From Sedimentitalea arenosa (GTDB taxonomy: Bacteria; Pseudomonadota; Alphaproteobacteria; Rhodobacterales; Rhodobacteraceae): 34,794 nucleotides of DNA. Below the pieces are notes generated by a model that saw nothing but the letters and a program-made list of their open reading frames with translations, searched no databases and was not told the DNA's origin. Shown here in pieces: positions 6,311 to 14,620 of this stretch; position 1 is the first letter of the stretch; each line of letters starts with the position of its first letter. The DNA is taken from contig NZ_JAELVR010000017.1 of assembly GCF_016428585.1 (NCBI RefSeq), positions 1-34,794 of the forward strand, in the 5' to 3' direction. A program made the position numbers and the translations under genes.

Positions 6311-9202
6311 ATGTTCTGTGAACTCTCGATCACGTCGAACTTCACCTTTCTCACCGGGGCGTCTCACCCCGAGGAGTACATGGCGCGCGCGGCCCTGCTG
6401 GGTCTGCCCGCGATCGCGATCGCCGATGACAATTCAGTGGCGGGGATCGTGCGGGCGCATACAGAAGCGCGCCGCATCGCCCGCCAGGTGCGGGAGCGTC
6501 GCGACTGGGATCGCAGCCATGGCCTGATCGGCCCACCGCTGCCGCCGGGCTGGCCCGCGGGCCAGCCATCGGCGGTCTTCAACACCCCCCGCTTGATCCC
6601 GGCCGCGCGGCTGGTGTTTGCCGACGCGCCGCCCATCACGGCGCTGCCTCTGGACCGAGCCGGCTGGGGCAATCTCTGTCACCTCCTGTCCACGGGTCGG
6701 TTGCAGGCGGACAAGGGCCACTGCGATTTGCGGCTGGCCGACCTGCTGGACAGGGCCGAGGGCCTCCACTTGCTGCTCTGGCCACAGGCACGGACGCCGC
6801 AGGGCGGCGCGGGCGGATGGGCACCACATGCGCAAGCTTTGACGCGCCGCTTTGCCGGCAACATGCACCTGCTCCTGACCCCGCTCTATGATGGCAACGA
6901 CCCGGCCCGCTTCGCGGCCCTGACCCGGCAGGCCGAAACGCTGGGCCTGTCGACCCTGGCCAGCGCCGCGCCGCTGATGCATCACGGCCGCCGCCGCAAG
7001 CTGGCCGACGTGCTGAGCGCGATCCGCCTGCGCCGCAAGGTCGATGATCTGGGCAGCGACGCGCTGGCCAATGCCGAATGCCGCCTGCGCTCGGCTGCCG
7101 AAATGCGCCGCCTCTTCACGGGCGTCGAGGAGGCTGTGGACCGGGCCGGGGACTTGGCGCAGCGCCTGACATTCTCTCTGGACGAATTGCGCTATGACTA
7201 CCCCAGCGAGGCGGCCGCGGGCGAAACCCCGGCCGAGCGTCTGATGCGGCTGGCCGAAGAGGGCTTGCGCTGGCGCTACCCGGCGGGTGCATCCGACAAG
7301 GTGCGCGCCATGCTGGCGCATGAACTCGCCCTGATCGGCAAGCTGAATTACGAACCCTATTTCCTGACCGTGCGCGACATCGTCGCCTTCGCCCGGTCGC
7401 GCGACATTCTCTGCCAGGGGCGCGGCAGCGCGGCCAATTCGGTGGTCTGCTATTGCCTCGGGATCACCAGCGTCAGCCCGGAAATCGGCACCATGGTGTT
7501 TGAACGCTTCGTCTCCGAGGCGCGCGACGAGCCGCCCGATATCGACGTGGATTTCGAACATGAACGCCGGGAAGAGGTGATCCAGCACATCTACGAGACC
7601 TATGGCCGCCACCGCGCCGGCCTCTGTGCCACGGTGGTGCACTACCGCGGCAAGCGCGCGATCCGCGAGGTGGGGCGCGCCATGGGGCTGACCGAGGACA
7701 CGATCTCGGGCCTGTCCTCGCAGCTCTGGGGGTTCTTTTCCACCAAGGGAATCGAGGTCGAGCGCATGACCGAGATCGGTCTGGACCCGACCGACCGCCG
7801 CCTGACCCAGACGCTGGACCTGGTGTACGAGATCAACGGCTTTCCGCGCCACCTCTCGCAGCATGTGGGCGGGTTCGTCATCACCGAAGACCGGCTGGAC
7901 GAGCTGGTCCCGATCGAGAACGCCACGATGGAAGGGCGCACGGTGATCTGCTGGGACAAGGACGACATCGACAGCCTGGGCATTCTCAAGGTCGACGTGC
8001 TGTCCCTGGGCATGCTGACCTGCATCCGCAAGGCATTCGACCTGATCGCGCGCCATCACCAGACCCGCTTTGACCTGGCGACCCTGCCGCCCGAGGATCC
8101 GGCGGTCTATGACATGCTGTGCAAGGCCGACAGTATCGGCGTTTTCCAGGTCGAAAGCCGGGCGCAGATGAATTTCCTGCCGCGGATGCGGCCGCGCAAT
8201 TTCTACGACCTGGTGATCGAGGTGGCGATCATCCGGCCGGGTCCGATCCAGGGCGACATGGTGCATCCCTATATCCGCCGCAGGAATGGCGAGGAGGCTG
8301 TCAGCTTCCCCTCCGACGAGTTGGGCGCGGTGCTGGGCAAGACGCTGGGCGTGCCGCTGTTTCAGGAACAGGCGATGCAGATCGCCATCGTCGGCGCGGG
8401 CTTCACCCCGGAACAGGCGGACCGGCTGCGCCGGTCGCTGGCGACCTTCAAGAAACACGGCAATGTCAGCGAATTCCGCAGCCTGTTCCTGCGCGGGATG
8501 AAGAAGAACGGCTATGAGGCCGAGTTCGCCGAACGCTGCTTTTCCCAGATCGAGGGGTTCGGCAGCTATGGTTTTCCCGAAAGCCATGCGGCGTCCTTTG
8601 CGCTGCTGGTCTATGCCAGCGCCTGGATCAAATGCCACCATCCGGGCATCTTTGCCTGCGCGCTGCTGAACAGCCAGCCGATGGGGTTCTACGCGCCGGC
8701 GCAGATCGTGCGCGATGCGCGGGCGCACGGGGTCGAGGTGCGTGGTGTCTGCATCAATCAAAGCTATTGGGACAACACGATGGAACCCGACGGCACCGGC
8801 GGGCTGGCGCTGCGCCTGGGGTTCCGCCAGATCAAGGGGGTGACCGAGGAGGATGCGACCTGGCTCACGGCAGCGCGCGGCAATGGCTATACCGAAGTCG
8901 CCGAGGTCTGGCGCAGGGCCGGCTTGGGGGCCGCCGCGGTCGAACGTCTGGCCGAGGCGGATGTCTTTGCGACGCTGGGGTTGAGCCGGCGGGAGGCGCT
9001 GTGGCAGGCCAAGGCGATCGCCGGAACGCGCCCGCTGCCGCTGTTCGCGCAGGATATCGAGGGCGAGGCGATCCACGAACCCGAGGCGCATCTGCCCAGG
9101 ATGGGGCTGGGCGAGGAGGTGGTGGAGGATTACGTCGCCATGCGGCTGAGCCTGCGGGCGCATCCGCTGGCCCTGTTGCGCAGCATCCTGACGCCCGAAT
9201 GA
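6311..9202 (+). CDS. dnaE2: Error-prone DNA polymerase DnaE2, missing the C-terminal OB domain
   Basis: A 963-residue C-family polymerase for translesion synthesis. The N-terminal PHP-like domain begins MFCELSITSNFTFLTGASHP. The catalytic region has PDIDVDF (409-415) and the later ILKVDVLSLGML segment, which carries the third acidic residue. SIGVFQVESRAQMN and EVAIIRPGPIQGDMVHPY are characteristic palm/finger segments. The protein stops right after HPLALLRSILTPE. In related DnaE2 proteins an OB-fold of roughly 100-120 residues follows at this point (a VRQRPG...FMTLEDETG-type region); it is absent, and none of the three forward frames downstream encodes it. DnaE2 usually acts with ImuA and ImuB, whose genes are not beside it. 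It may still polymerise, but partner or DNA contacts through the OB domain would be lost. Confidence 0.93.
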   Translation: MFCELSITSNFTFLTGASHPEEYMARAALLGLPAIAIADDNSVAGIVRAHTEARRIARQVRERRDWDRSHGLIGPPLPPGWPAGQPSAVFNTPRLIPAARLVFADAPPITALPLDRAGWGNLCHLLSTGRLQADKGHCDLRLADLLDRAEGLHLLLWPQARTPQGGAGGWAPHAQALTRRFAGNMHLLLTPLYDGNDPARFAALTRQAETLGLSTLASAAPLMHHGRRRKLADVLSAIRLRRKVDDLGSDALANAECRLRSAAEMRRLFTGVEEAVDRAGDLAQRLTFSLDELRYDYPSEAAAGETPAERLMRLAEEGLRWRYPAGASDKVRAMLAHELALIGKLNYEPYFLTVRDIVAFARSRDILCQGRGSAANSVVCYCLGITSVSPEIGTMVFERFVSEARDEPPDIDVDFEHERREEVIQHIYETYGRHRAGLCATVVHYRGKRAIREVGRAMGLTEDTISGLSSQLWGFFSTKGIEVERMTEIGLDPTDRRLTQTLDLVYEINGFPRHLSQHVGGFVITEDRLDELVPIENATMEGRTVICWDKDDIDSLGILKVDVLSLGMLTCIRKAFDLIARHHQTRFDLATLPPEDPAVYDMLCKADSIGVFQVESRAQMNFLPRMRPRNFYDLVIEVAIIRPGPIQGDMVHPYIRRRNGEEAVSFPSDELGAVLGKTLGVPLFQEQAMQIAIVGAGFTPEQADRLRRSLATFKKHGNVSEFRSLFLRGMKKNGYEAEFAERCFSQIEGFGSYGFPESHAASFALLVYASAWIKCHHPGIFACALLNSQPMGFYAPAQIVRDARAHGVEVRGVCINQSYWDNTMEPDGTGGLALRLGFRQIKGVTEEDATWLTAARGNGYTEVAEVWRRAGLGAAAVERLAEADVFATLGLSRREALWQAKAIAGTRPLPLFAQDIEGEAIHEPEAHLPRMGLGEEVVEDYVAMRLSLRAHPLALLRSILTPE

Positions 9203-9342
9203 TCCGCCCGGGGATGGGCGGGACAGCGATGAGCGGAGGCGGAAAGACGCGGCAAGCCGGGAAAAGCGGTTCACCCTTGCGGGCCCAGCGGATAGAAGGC
9301 GGCCAGACCGCGTGCGAGATGATTGACGGAGTTCGACAATGA
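9199..9342 (+). CDS. Possible 47-aa ORF bridging dnaE2 and gpmI
   Basis: An open frame of 47 codons whose ATG overlaps the dnaE2 stop (ATGA, 9199-9202) and whose TGA overlaps the gpmI start (ATGA, 9339-9342). It begins MIRPGMGGTAMSGGG and is rich in Gly, Arg and Lys. I recognise no family. The double coupling is suggestive, but this is GC-rich DNA where short open frames are common, and the gpmI start has its own GGAG. It may be chance. Confidence 0.2.
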   Translation: MIRPGMGGTAMSGGGKTRQAGKSGSPLRAQRIEGGQTACEMIDGVRQ

Positions 9343-10856
9343 CCGCCCCCAAACCCGTTGTTCTGTGTATCCTGGACGGATGGGGCCTGTCGGAGGACAC
9401 CCGCGCGAATGCTCCGCACCTGGCCCAAACGCCGACCTTCGACGCGATCATGGCGCGGGGACCCCATGCAAGGCTGATCACGCATGGCCCGGACGTCGGG
9501 CTGCCACGGCGACAGATGGGCAATTCCGAAGTCGGTCATACCAATATCGGGGCGGGCCGGGTCGTGGCGATGGACCTTGGCCAGATCGACCTGGCGATCG
9601 AGGATGGCAGTTTCTTTCAGAACCCGGCCCTGCTCGCACTCGTTTCGGATCTGAAGGCCAGTGGCGGCACGGCGCATCTGCTGGGTCTGCTGTCGGATGG
9701 CGGCGTGCACGGGCATATCGACCACATTCTCGCGGCGACAAGGGCGATTGCCGGGGCCGGCGTTCCGGTCGCCTTGCATGTGATGACCGATGGGCGGGAC
9801 GTGGCACCGAAATCCGCCTATGGCTATCTCGAGGCCCTGCAGGACGGATTGCCTGACGGCGCGCGGATCGCCACCCTGTCCGGGCGGTACTTTGCGATGG
9901 ACCGGGACAACCGTTGGGATCGAATCGCCGAGGCCTACGAGGCGATGATCCTCGGCAAGGGAGGCCGCGCGTCGACGGCGCATGCGGCCATCACGTCGGC
10001 CTATGCCCGCAGCGAGACCGACGAGTTCATCACTCCGACCGTGATCGGCGACTACGGTGGCGCGCGTGACGGCGACGGGGTGTTCTGTCTGAATTTCCGT
10101 GCCGACCGGGCGCGCGAACTGCTCGCGGCCATCGGCGATCCGGCATTCGATGCCTTCGACACCGGCCCGCGGCCCGGCTTCGCGGCGCTTCTGGGCATGG
10201 TGGACTACTCCGACAGCCATTCCACCTACATGACCACCGCCTATCCCAAGGCCGAGATCGTGAACACGTTGGGCGCCTGGGTCGCGGCACAGGGCAAGCG
10301 ACAGTTCCGCCTGGCGGAAACCGAGAAATATCCGCATGTCACCTTCTTCCTGAACGGCGGAAAGGAAGAGCCCGAGCCGGGCGAGGATCGCCATATGCCG
10401 AAATCGCCGGATGTCGCGACTTATGACCTGAAGCCCGAAATGTCGGCGGCGGAGGTGACAGAGGCCTTCGTGGACGCGATCCACGCGGGGTATGACCTGA
10501 TCGTGACCAACTATGCCAACCCCGACATGGTCGGCCATACCGGCGATCTGGCCGCGGCGATCAAGGCCTGCGAGGCGGTCGACCGGGGGCTGGCGCAGGT
10601 GGTGGCGGCACTGGAGGAGGTCGGCGGCGTGATGATCGTCACCGCCGATCACGGCAATTGCGAGGTCATGGTCGATCCGGACACCGGCGGGCCGCACACG
10701 GCGCATACGCTCAATCCCGTGCCGGTGGCTCTGGTCGGCGGGCCCGAGGGGGTGCAGTTGCGCGACGGGCGGCTGTCCGATCTCGCGCCGACGATCCTCG
10801 AGCTCATGGACCTACCAAAGCCGCCCGAGATGACGGGGGAGAGCCTGCTGAGATGA
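9339..10856 (+). CDS. gpmI: 2,3-bisphosphoglycerate-independent phosphoglycerate mutase
   Basis: A 505-residue cytosolic glycolytic and gluconeogenic enzyme that interconverts 3- and 2-phosphoglycerate using two Mn ions and a phosphoserine. The alkaline-phosphatase-like core begins LCILDGWG (D13 metal ligand). The nucleophile is S63 in RRQMGNSEVGHTNIGAGR. The inserted phosphotransferase domain carries VMTDGRD and NFRADRARE. The C-terminal metal site is seen in VTADHGNCE and GPHTAHT. Length is normal. GGAG lies eight bases before the ATG. The stop overlaps the start of the envC-like gene by ATGA, so the genes are translated as one unit with ctpA. Confidence 0.97.
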   Translation: MTAPKPVVLCILDGWGLSEDTRANAPHLAQTPTFDAIMARGPHARLITHGPDVGLPRRQMGNSEVGHTNIGAGRVVAMDLGQIDLAIEDGSFFQNPALLALVSDLKASGGTAHLLGLLSDGGVHGHIDHILAATRAIAGAGVPVALHVMTDGRDVAPKSAYGYLEALQDGLPDGARIATLSGRYFAMDRDNRWDRIAEAYEAMILGKGGRASTAHAAITSAYARSETDEFITPTVIGDYGGARDGDGVFCLNFRADRARELLAAIGDPAFDAFDTGPRPGFAALLGMVDYSDSHSTYMTTAYPKAEIVNTLGAWVAAQGKRQFRLAETEKYPHVTFFLNGGKEEPEPGEDRHMPKSPDVATYDLKPEMSAAEVTEAFVDAIHAGYDLIVTNYANPDMVGHTGDLAAAIKACEAVDRGLAQVVAALEEVGGVMIVTADHGNCEVMVDPDTGGPHTAHTLNPVPVALVGGPEGVQLRDGRLSDLAPTILELMDLPKPPEMTGESLLR

Positions 10857-11989
10857 TCCTGCGGCTGCTTTTCTGCATGGCCCTGGTGATCGGAAGCACC
10901 GCGCAGGCGCAACCGGAGGAGCCCGGCGCGGCGGCGCGGGCGGCGCTGGCACAATTGCAGCAGGCGACGGAATCGCTGGACGCCGCGGATGGCGCGCGGG
11001 ACCGGGTTCGGGCGCTGACCGCGACCATCCAGGCCTTCGAGAGCGGTCTGGCCGCGATGCGTGAAGGCGTGCGCCGCGCCACCAGCCGCGAGGCGCAGCT
11101 GACCCGCCACATGCAGGCCCGCGAGGCCGAGATCGCGGGCCTCGTCGGCGCGCTGCTGACGGTCGAGACGGCACCGCCGCCGGTGATGCTGCTGCATCCC
11201 GACGGGCCGGTCGGCAGCGCGCGGGCGGCGATGATCCTCGGCGATCTGACGCCGGTGCTGCAGGCCCGCGCGGACGGGGTGCGCGCCGACCTGACCGAGA
11301 TCCGGACCCTGCGCGCGTTGCAGGAGAGCTCCGTCGCGACGCTCGAGCAGGGGCTGTCGGACGTGCAGCAGGCGCGCGCCGAGTTGAGCATGGCGATCGC
11401 GAACCGGACCGACCTGCCGCGCCGCTTCACCGAGGACCCGGTGCGCACGGCGATCCTGGTGTCGTCGAGCGAGAGCCTCGCCGCTTTTGCCGACGGGTTG
11501 TCGGAGATGAGTGACACGCCGATTCCGCCCGACGACTCGGACGTGAGCGACCTGAAGGGACGGATCGACCTGCCTGTGCAGGGGGTCGTCTTGCGCCGCG
11601 CGGGAGAGGCCGATGCGGCCGGTATCGCCCGCGAGGGGCTGATCCTCGCGACCCGGCCGCGCGCCATCGTCACCACGCCCGTCGCCGCGACGATCCGCTA
11701 TCGCGGACCGCTGCTCGATCTTGGCAACGTGGTGATTCTCGAACCGCAGGCCGACACGCTGTTCGTGCTGTCGGGTATGGGCGAGGTGTTCGGCGAGGCC
11801 GGGCAGGTGATCCCGGCTGGCACGGCGGTCGGGTTGATGGGAGGCGAGGCGCCGGAAATAGGCGCATTTTTGTCACTAAGCGGTGATGGCACTGGAACTG
11901 ACCGGTCAGAAACGCTCTATATGGAAGTGAGAGAGAGCGGACGCCCGGTGGACCCGGAAACGTGGTTCCGAACCGACAAGGATGGATAG
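10853..11989 (+). CDS. EnvC-like murein hydrolase activator
   Basis: A 378-residue envelope protein. Residues 1-20 are a signal peptide (MILRLLFCMALVIGSTAQAQ). Residues about 25-190 are an Ala/Glu/Arg-rich coiled coil, as in EnvC. Residues about 265-378 are a LytM/M23 domain, recognisable from LLDLGNVVILEP, AGTAVGLMGG and LYMEVRESGRPVDPETWF. The zinc ligands of active LytM enzymes (HxxxD and HxH) are missing, which fits EnvC: it is not a hydrolase but activates amidases that split septal peptidoglycan. The start at 10853 is chosen because it gives the signal peptide and overlaps the gpmI stop as ATGA; the frame also stays open to 10658 inside gpmI. The amidase partner is not in the window. 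Confidence 0.88.
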   Translation: MILRLLFCMALVIGSTAQAQPEEPGAAARAALAQLQQATESLDAADGARDRVRALTATIQAFESGLAAMREGVRRATSREAQLTRHMQAREAEIAGLVGALLTVETAPPPVMLLHPDGPVGSARAAMILGDLTPVLQARADGVRADLTEIRTLRALQESSVATLEQGLSDVQQARAELSMAIANRTDLPRRFTEDPVRTAILVSSSESLAAFADGLSEMSDTPIPPDDSDVSDLKGRIDLPVQGVVLRRAGEADAAGIAREGLILATRPRAIVTTPVAATIRYRGPLLDLGNVVILEPQADTLFVLSGMGEVFGEAGQVIPAGTAVGLMGGEAPEIGAFLSLSGDGTGTDRSETLYMEVRESGRPVDPETWFRTDKDG

Positions 11990-11995
11990 GAAAAC

Positions 11996-13336
11996 ATGAA
12001 GAAATTCGTGATGGCCGCCCTCGGTGGCACAGTGGCGGGGATCGTGGCGACGACGCAGATCGCCGGCCCCCTGTTGGCGCAGGAGAGTACCAAGAGTGGC
12101 AGCGTCTACGAGCAGCTCGACCTGTTCGGGGACATCTTCGAGCGCATTCGCGCGCAGTATGTCGAGGAGGTCGACGCGTCGGAACTGATCGAGGCGGCGA
12201 TCGACGGGATGCTGACCTCGCTGGATCCGCATTCCAGCTATCTGTCGCCCGACGACGCGGAGCAGATGCGGGTGCAGACGCGGGGCGAGTTCGGCGGGCT
12301 CGGCATCGAGGTCACGCAGGAGGACGGCTTCGTCAAGGTCGTGTCGCCGATCGACGGCACCCCGGCGGACGAGGCCGGCATGGAAGCCGGCGACTTCATC
12401 ACCCATGTCGATGGCGAGAGCCTGCTGGGCCTGACTCTGGACAAGGCGGTCGAGATGATGCGCGGGCCGGTCGGTTCGGAGATCATCATCACCGTGGTGC
12501 GCGAGGGCGAGACGGAACCCTTCGACGTGTCGATCATCCGCGACACGATCAAGCTGACCGCGGTGCGGACCCGCACCGAGGGCGAGAGCGTCGTGCTGCG
12601 GATCACCACCTTCAACGACCAGACCATGCCGAACCTTGAATCCGGCCTGAAGGAGCAGATCGAGGCCGCTGGCGGGATCGACAGCATCAACGGCATCGTC
12701 CTGGATTTGCGCAACAATCCCGGGGGGTTGCTGACCCAGGCGATCAAGGTGTCCGACGCGTTCCTCGAGAAGGGCGAGATCGTCAGCACCCGGGGCCGCA
12801 ACGTCGAGGACGGCGAGCGGTTCAACGCGACGGCGGGCGACCTGGCCGAGGGCAAGCCCATCGTGGTGCTGATCAACGGCGGCTCGGCCTCGGCGTCCGA
12901 GATCGTCGCGGGCGCGCTGCAGGATCACCGCCGCGCGGTCGTGGTCGGCACCAAGAGCTTTGGCAAGGGGTCGGTTCAGACGGTGATGCCGCTGCGCGGG
13001 GACGGTGCGATGCGCCTGACCACGGCGCGCTACTACACCCCGTCGGGACGCTCGATCCAGGCGCTGGGCGTGTCGCCCGACATCGTGGTGGCGCAGCCGC
13101 GCCGGACTCCGGCGACCGAGGAAGAGGAAGAGGCCAGCGCCGCGGCGCGGACCCGCTCGGAGGCCGATTTGCGCGGGCGTCTGAACAATGACAGCCTGTC
13201 GGAGGACGAGGTGCGCCAGATCGAGGAGGACCGGGCCAAGGCCGAGAAGGCGGCGGAACTGCGCGAGCAGGACTACCAGCTGGCCTATGCGATCGACATC
13301 CTGCGGGGCCTGTCGAAGCTGGGTCCGAACGAGTGA
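11996..13336 (+). CDS. ctpA: S41-family C-terminal processing protease
   Basis: A 446-residue periplasmic protease that removes C-terminal tails from envelope proteins. Residues 1-29 are a signal peptide (LLAQ end). A PDZ domain spans about 95-175 (GEFGGLGIEV, VDGESLLGLTL). The S41 core follows, with GIVLDLRNNPGGLL, then GGSASASEI with the nucleophile S299, and SFGKGSVQT with K324 and Q328, which match the Ser/Lys/Gln spacing of CtpB. The C-terminal 70 residues are charged and predicted helical. GGATAGGAAAAC precedes the ATG. It is the third gene of the gpmI-envC-ctpA unit and is followed by a strong terminator. In other bacteria Ctp proteases control peptidoglycan hydrolases, so linkage with envC is sensible. 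Confidence 0.95.
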   Translation: MKKFVMAALGGTVAGIVATTQIAGPLLAQESTKSGSVYEQLDLFGDIFERIRAQYVEEVDASELIEAAIDGMLTSLDPHSSYLSPDDAEQMRVQTRGEFGGLGIEVTQEDGFVKVVSPIDGTPADEAGMEAGDFITHVDGESLLGLTLDKAVEMMRGPVGSEIIITVVREGETEPFDVSIIRDTIKLTAVRTRTEGESVVLRITTFNDQTMPNLESGLKEQIEAAGGIDSINGIVLDLRNNPGGLLTQAIKVSDAFLEKGEIVSTRGRNVEDGERFNATAGDLAEGKPIVVLINGGSASASEIVAGALQDHRRAVVVGTKSFGKGSVQTVMPLRGDGAMRLTTARYYTPSGRSIQALGVSPDIVVAQPRRTPATEEEEEASAAARTRSEADLRGRLNNDSLSEDEVRQIEEDRAKAEKAAELREQDYQLAYAIDILRGLSKLGPNE

Positions 13337-13366
13337 CGCGCTGATCCTTTCGGACCGGAAATGGAC

Positions 13367-13396
13367 AAGGCCGCGCCCGCCGGGCGCGGCCTTTTT
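13367..13396 (+). terminator. Rho-independent terminator of the gpmI-envC-ctpA operon
   Basis: GGCCGCGCCC (13369-13378) and GGGCGCGGCC (13382-13391) form a perfect ten-pair stem with a three-base loop, followed by TTTTT. Flanking AA/TT pairs extend it. Confidence 0.92.
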
Positions 13397-13485
13397 CGTG
13401 GGGCGCGCGCAACGGCGCGGATGACGTTTCGGGACGGGCGGCGCGGGAGGCCAGTTAACCTTGGGCTTTGCGGCGAAACCGGGTT

Positions 13486-13521
13486 GTGCAGCGCGTGCAT
13501 ATGCCGTGCATACCGCGTGCA
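13486..13521 (+). repeat. Four direct GTGCA repeats, about one helical turn apart
   Basis: GTGCA starts at 13486, 13495, 13506 and 13517, so spacings are 9, 11 and 11 bases. The inner units extend to GTGCATAYSC-type matches (GTGCATATGCC and GTGCATACCGC). Phasing on one DNA face is typical of cooperative protein binding, but it sits between two converging genes. Function unknown. Confidence 0.45.
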
Positions 13522-13592
13522 GACGCGGAGCCTCATTTACGGCCCGGCAGCCGGGTTAACGGGGCGCGCGGCGCCATGCGTGACGAAAAGAT

Positions 13593-13617
13593 GAACGGGC
13601 GCGGCGGGGCCGCGCCC
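13593..13617 (-). terminator. Probable terminator of the Glyoxalase_8-like gene
   Basis: GGGCGCGGC (13597-13605) pairs with GCCGCGCCC (13609-13617) across GGG. Read on the reverse strand it comes just after the stop at 13628 and is followed by GTTCATCTTTTCG, a loose T tract. Confidence 0.55.
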
Positions 13618-13627
13618 GGGGTCGGTT

Positions 13628-14062
13628 TCAGCCGCGCTCCAAGACGAGGTGGGGCTGACCATCCGAGGTCTTTTCCACCGTCCGGCCGGTGCGGTCGATC
13701 ACCGCCGTGACCTGCGAGCGGAAGTTCGACATGCTGTCAAAGCGGATCACGTCGACCGGCGCATCGAAGCGCAGCGTGACCTGGTAGCGGCTGCCGCCCG
13801 CCATCTCGCGCAGGCCGATGATGACGCCCCGGAACCGTTGCCCGAGATAGACACCGCTGACCGGCTGGCCGAGGTGAAACGGCACCGGCGGCGTGTTGCC
13901 GGTGCTGGCGTGCAGCGTGTTCCAGTCGCGGTGGCCAAGCTGGCGGGCCAGCAGTTCGAGCGACTGGCTGTGCGACACGGCGTGGCCCGACGCCGCGAGC
14001 GCCGAGCGCAGGGATTTCGCCTGCGCCTTGAGATCGGCGCGGGAGGGAGTGGGATGGGACAT
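13628..14062 (-). CDS. Glyoxalase superfamily (Glyoxalase_8-like) small protein
   Basis: A 144-residue protein. The N-terminal part (SRADLKAQAKSLRSAL, HSQSLELLARQLGHRDWNTLHA) is the helical motif of a family named 'glyoxalase superfamily protein' that is common in Rhodobacteraceae. The second half (about 60-140) is beta-rich, with VSGVYLGQRFRGVIIGLRE and VTAVIDRTGRTVEK. No metal-binding residue set typical of a glyoxalase I is evident, so the enzymatic name should not be read as function. The frame can start with TTG at 14065, but the ATG at 14062 has AAGAGGTG upstream at better spacing. No signal peptide or membrane segment is visible. Confidence 0.7.
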   Translation of the reverse strand: MSHPTPSRADLKAQAKSLRSALAASGHAVSHSQSLELLARQLGHRDWNTLHASTGNTPPVPFHLGQPVSGVYLGQRFRGVIIGLREMAGGSRYQVTLRFDAPVDVIRFDSMSNFRSQVTAVIDRTGRTVEKTSDGQPHLVLERG

Positions 14063-14232
14063 CAAACACCTCTTTCATGTTCCGATGCGGAGTAGGGCTG
14101 GTGCTCGCGTTGCCAACGGACCGCAGAACTGAAGTCGGTTGATGGTGTCGATATGAGCTTCACCTTGGCTGTGCCAGCGAGCGGCGGGTGCTCATGACCC
14201 TGAGCGGCAGATAGGCGGGCGGATCGCCTGCG

Positions 14233-14607
14233 TCAAGAGGCGCCGCTGTCCCGGCAATGCTGGCGGAAGGCGCGTTTCAGCAGGTCGAGCTCGGCCCGGA
14301 GCAGGTCGATCTCGGCGCGCAGGTCGTCCCCGGCGGCATCGCCCGCCAGGAGGCTGACGGCGCCGAGGTCGACGCCGCTGGCCCGGTCGCGGATCACCAC
14401 GGTCTGCACCCCGTCGGCGATCGCCGCTGGCGGGATCGGCACGGTGACGGCCCATTCCCCGGCGGTGCCGGTTTCGGTGACCGCCACGTCCGGCACCGGT
14501 TCGCCGAGATGCAGCGCTTCGAGCGCCGGTGCCTCGGGCGCGCCGGTCAGCAACCCGTGCCAGTGGCCGTTGGCAAAGCGGGTCTTGGTCAGGATGGGCG
14601 TGCTCAT
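14233..14607 (-). CDS. Unknown 124-aa protein with C-terminal coiled coil
   Basis: I do not recognise a named family. Residues 1-85 look beta-rich (GHWHGLLTG, EWAVTVPIPP, DGVQTVVIRDRASG). Residues about 94-117 form a clear heptad coiled coil (DDLRAEIDLLRAELDLLKRA), which suggests self-association or pairing with a partner. No signal peptide. It begins 13 bases after the stop of the DUF6478 gene on the same strand, so the two are very likely co-transcribed and may act together. It ends in DSGAS with a single Cys at 118. Confidence 0.75.
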   Translation of the reverse strand: MSTPILTKTRFANGHWHGLLTGAPEAPALEALHLGEPVPDVAVTETGTAGEWAVTVPIPPAAIADGVQTVVIRDRASGVDLGAVSLLAGDAAGDDLRAEIDLLRAELDLLKRAFRQHCRDSGAS

Positions 14608-14620
14608 GCGGCGGGTCCGG

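Larger units (their letters stand above)
13397..13627. other. Convergent intergenic region with phased GTGCA repeats
   Basis: This 231-base gap lies between the 3' ends of ctpA and the Glyoxalase_8-like gene. It holds four GTGCA words (starting 13486, 13495, 13506, 13517), two GTTAAC sites (13454 and 13554 regions) and a reverse-strand hairpin near its right end. No convincing ORF was found. Confidence 0.6.

Noticed and set aside
6434-9523. 1029-aa open frame opposite dnaE2
   Set aside because: Antisense shadow of dnaE2 with biased composition and no motifs.
13440-13560. CRISPR-like array in the convergent gap
   Set aside because: Repeats are five bases long at 9-11 base steps; there are no spacers and no cas genes.
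13450-13560. CtrA or DnaA sites at the two GTTAAC words
   Set aside because: Single half-sites without the required spacing, and no TTATCCACA-type box.
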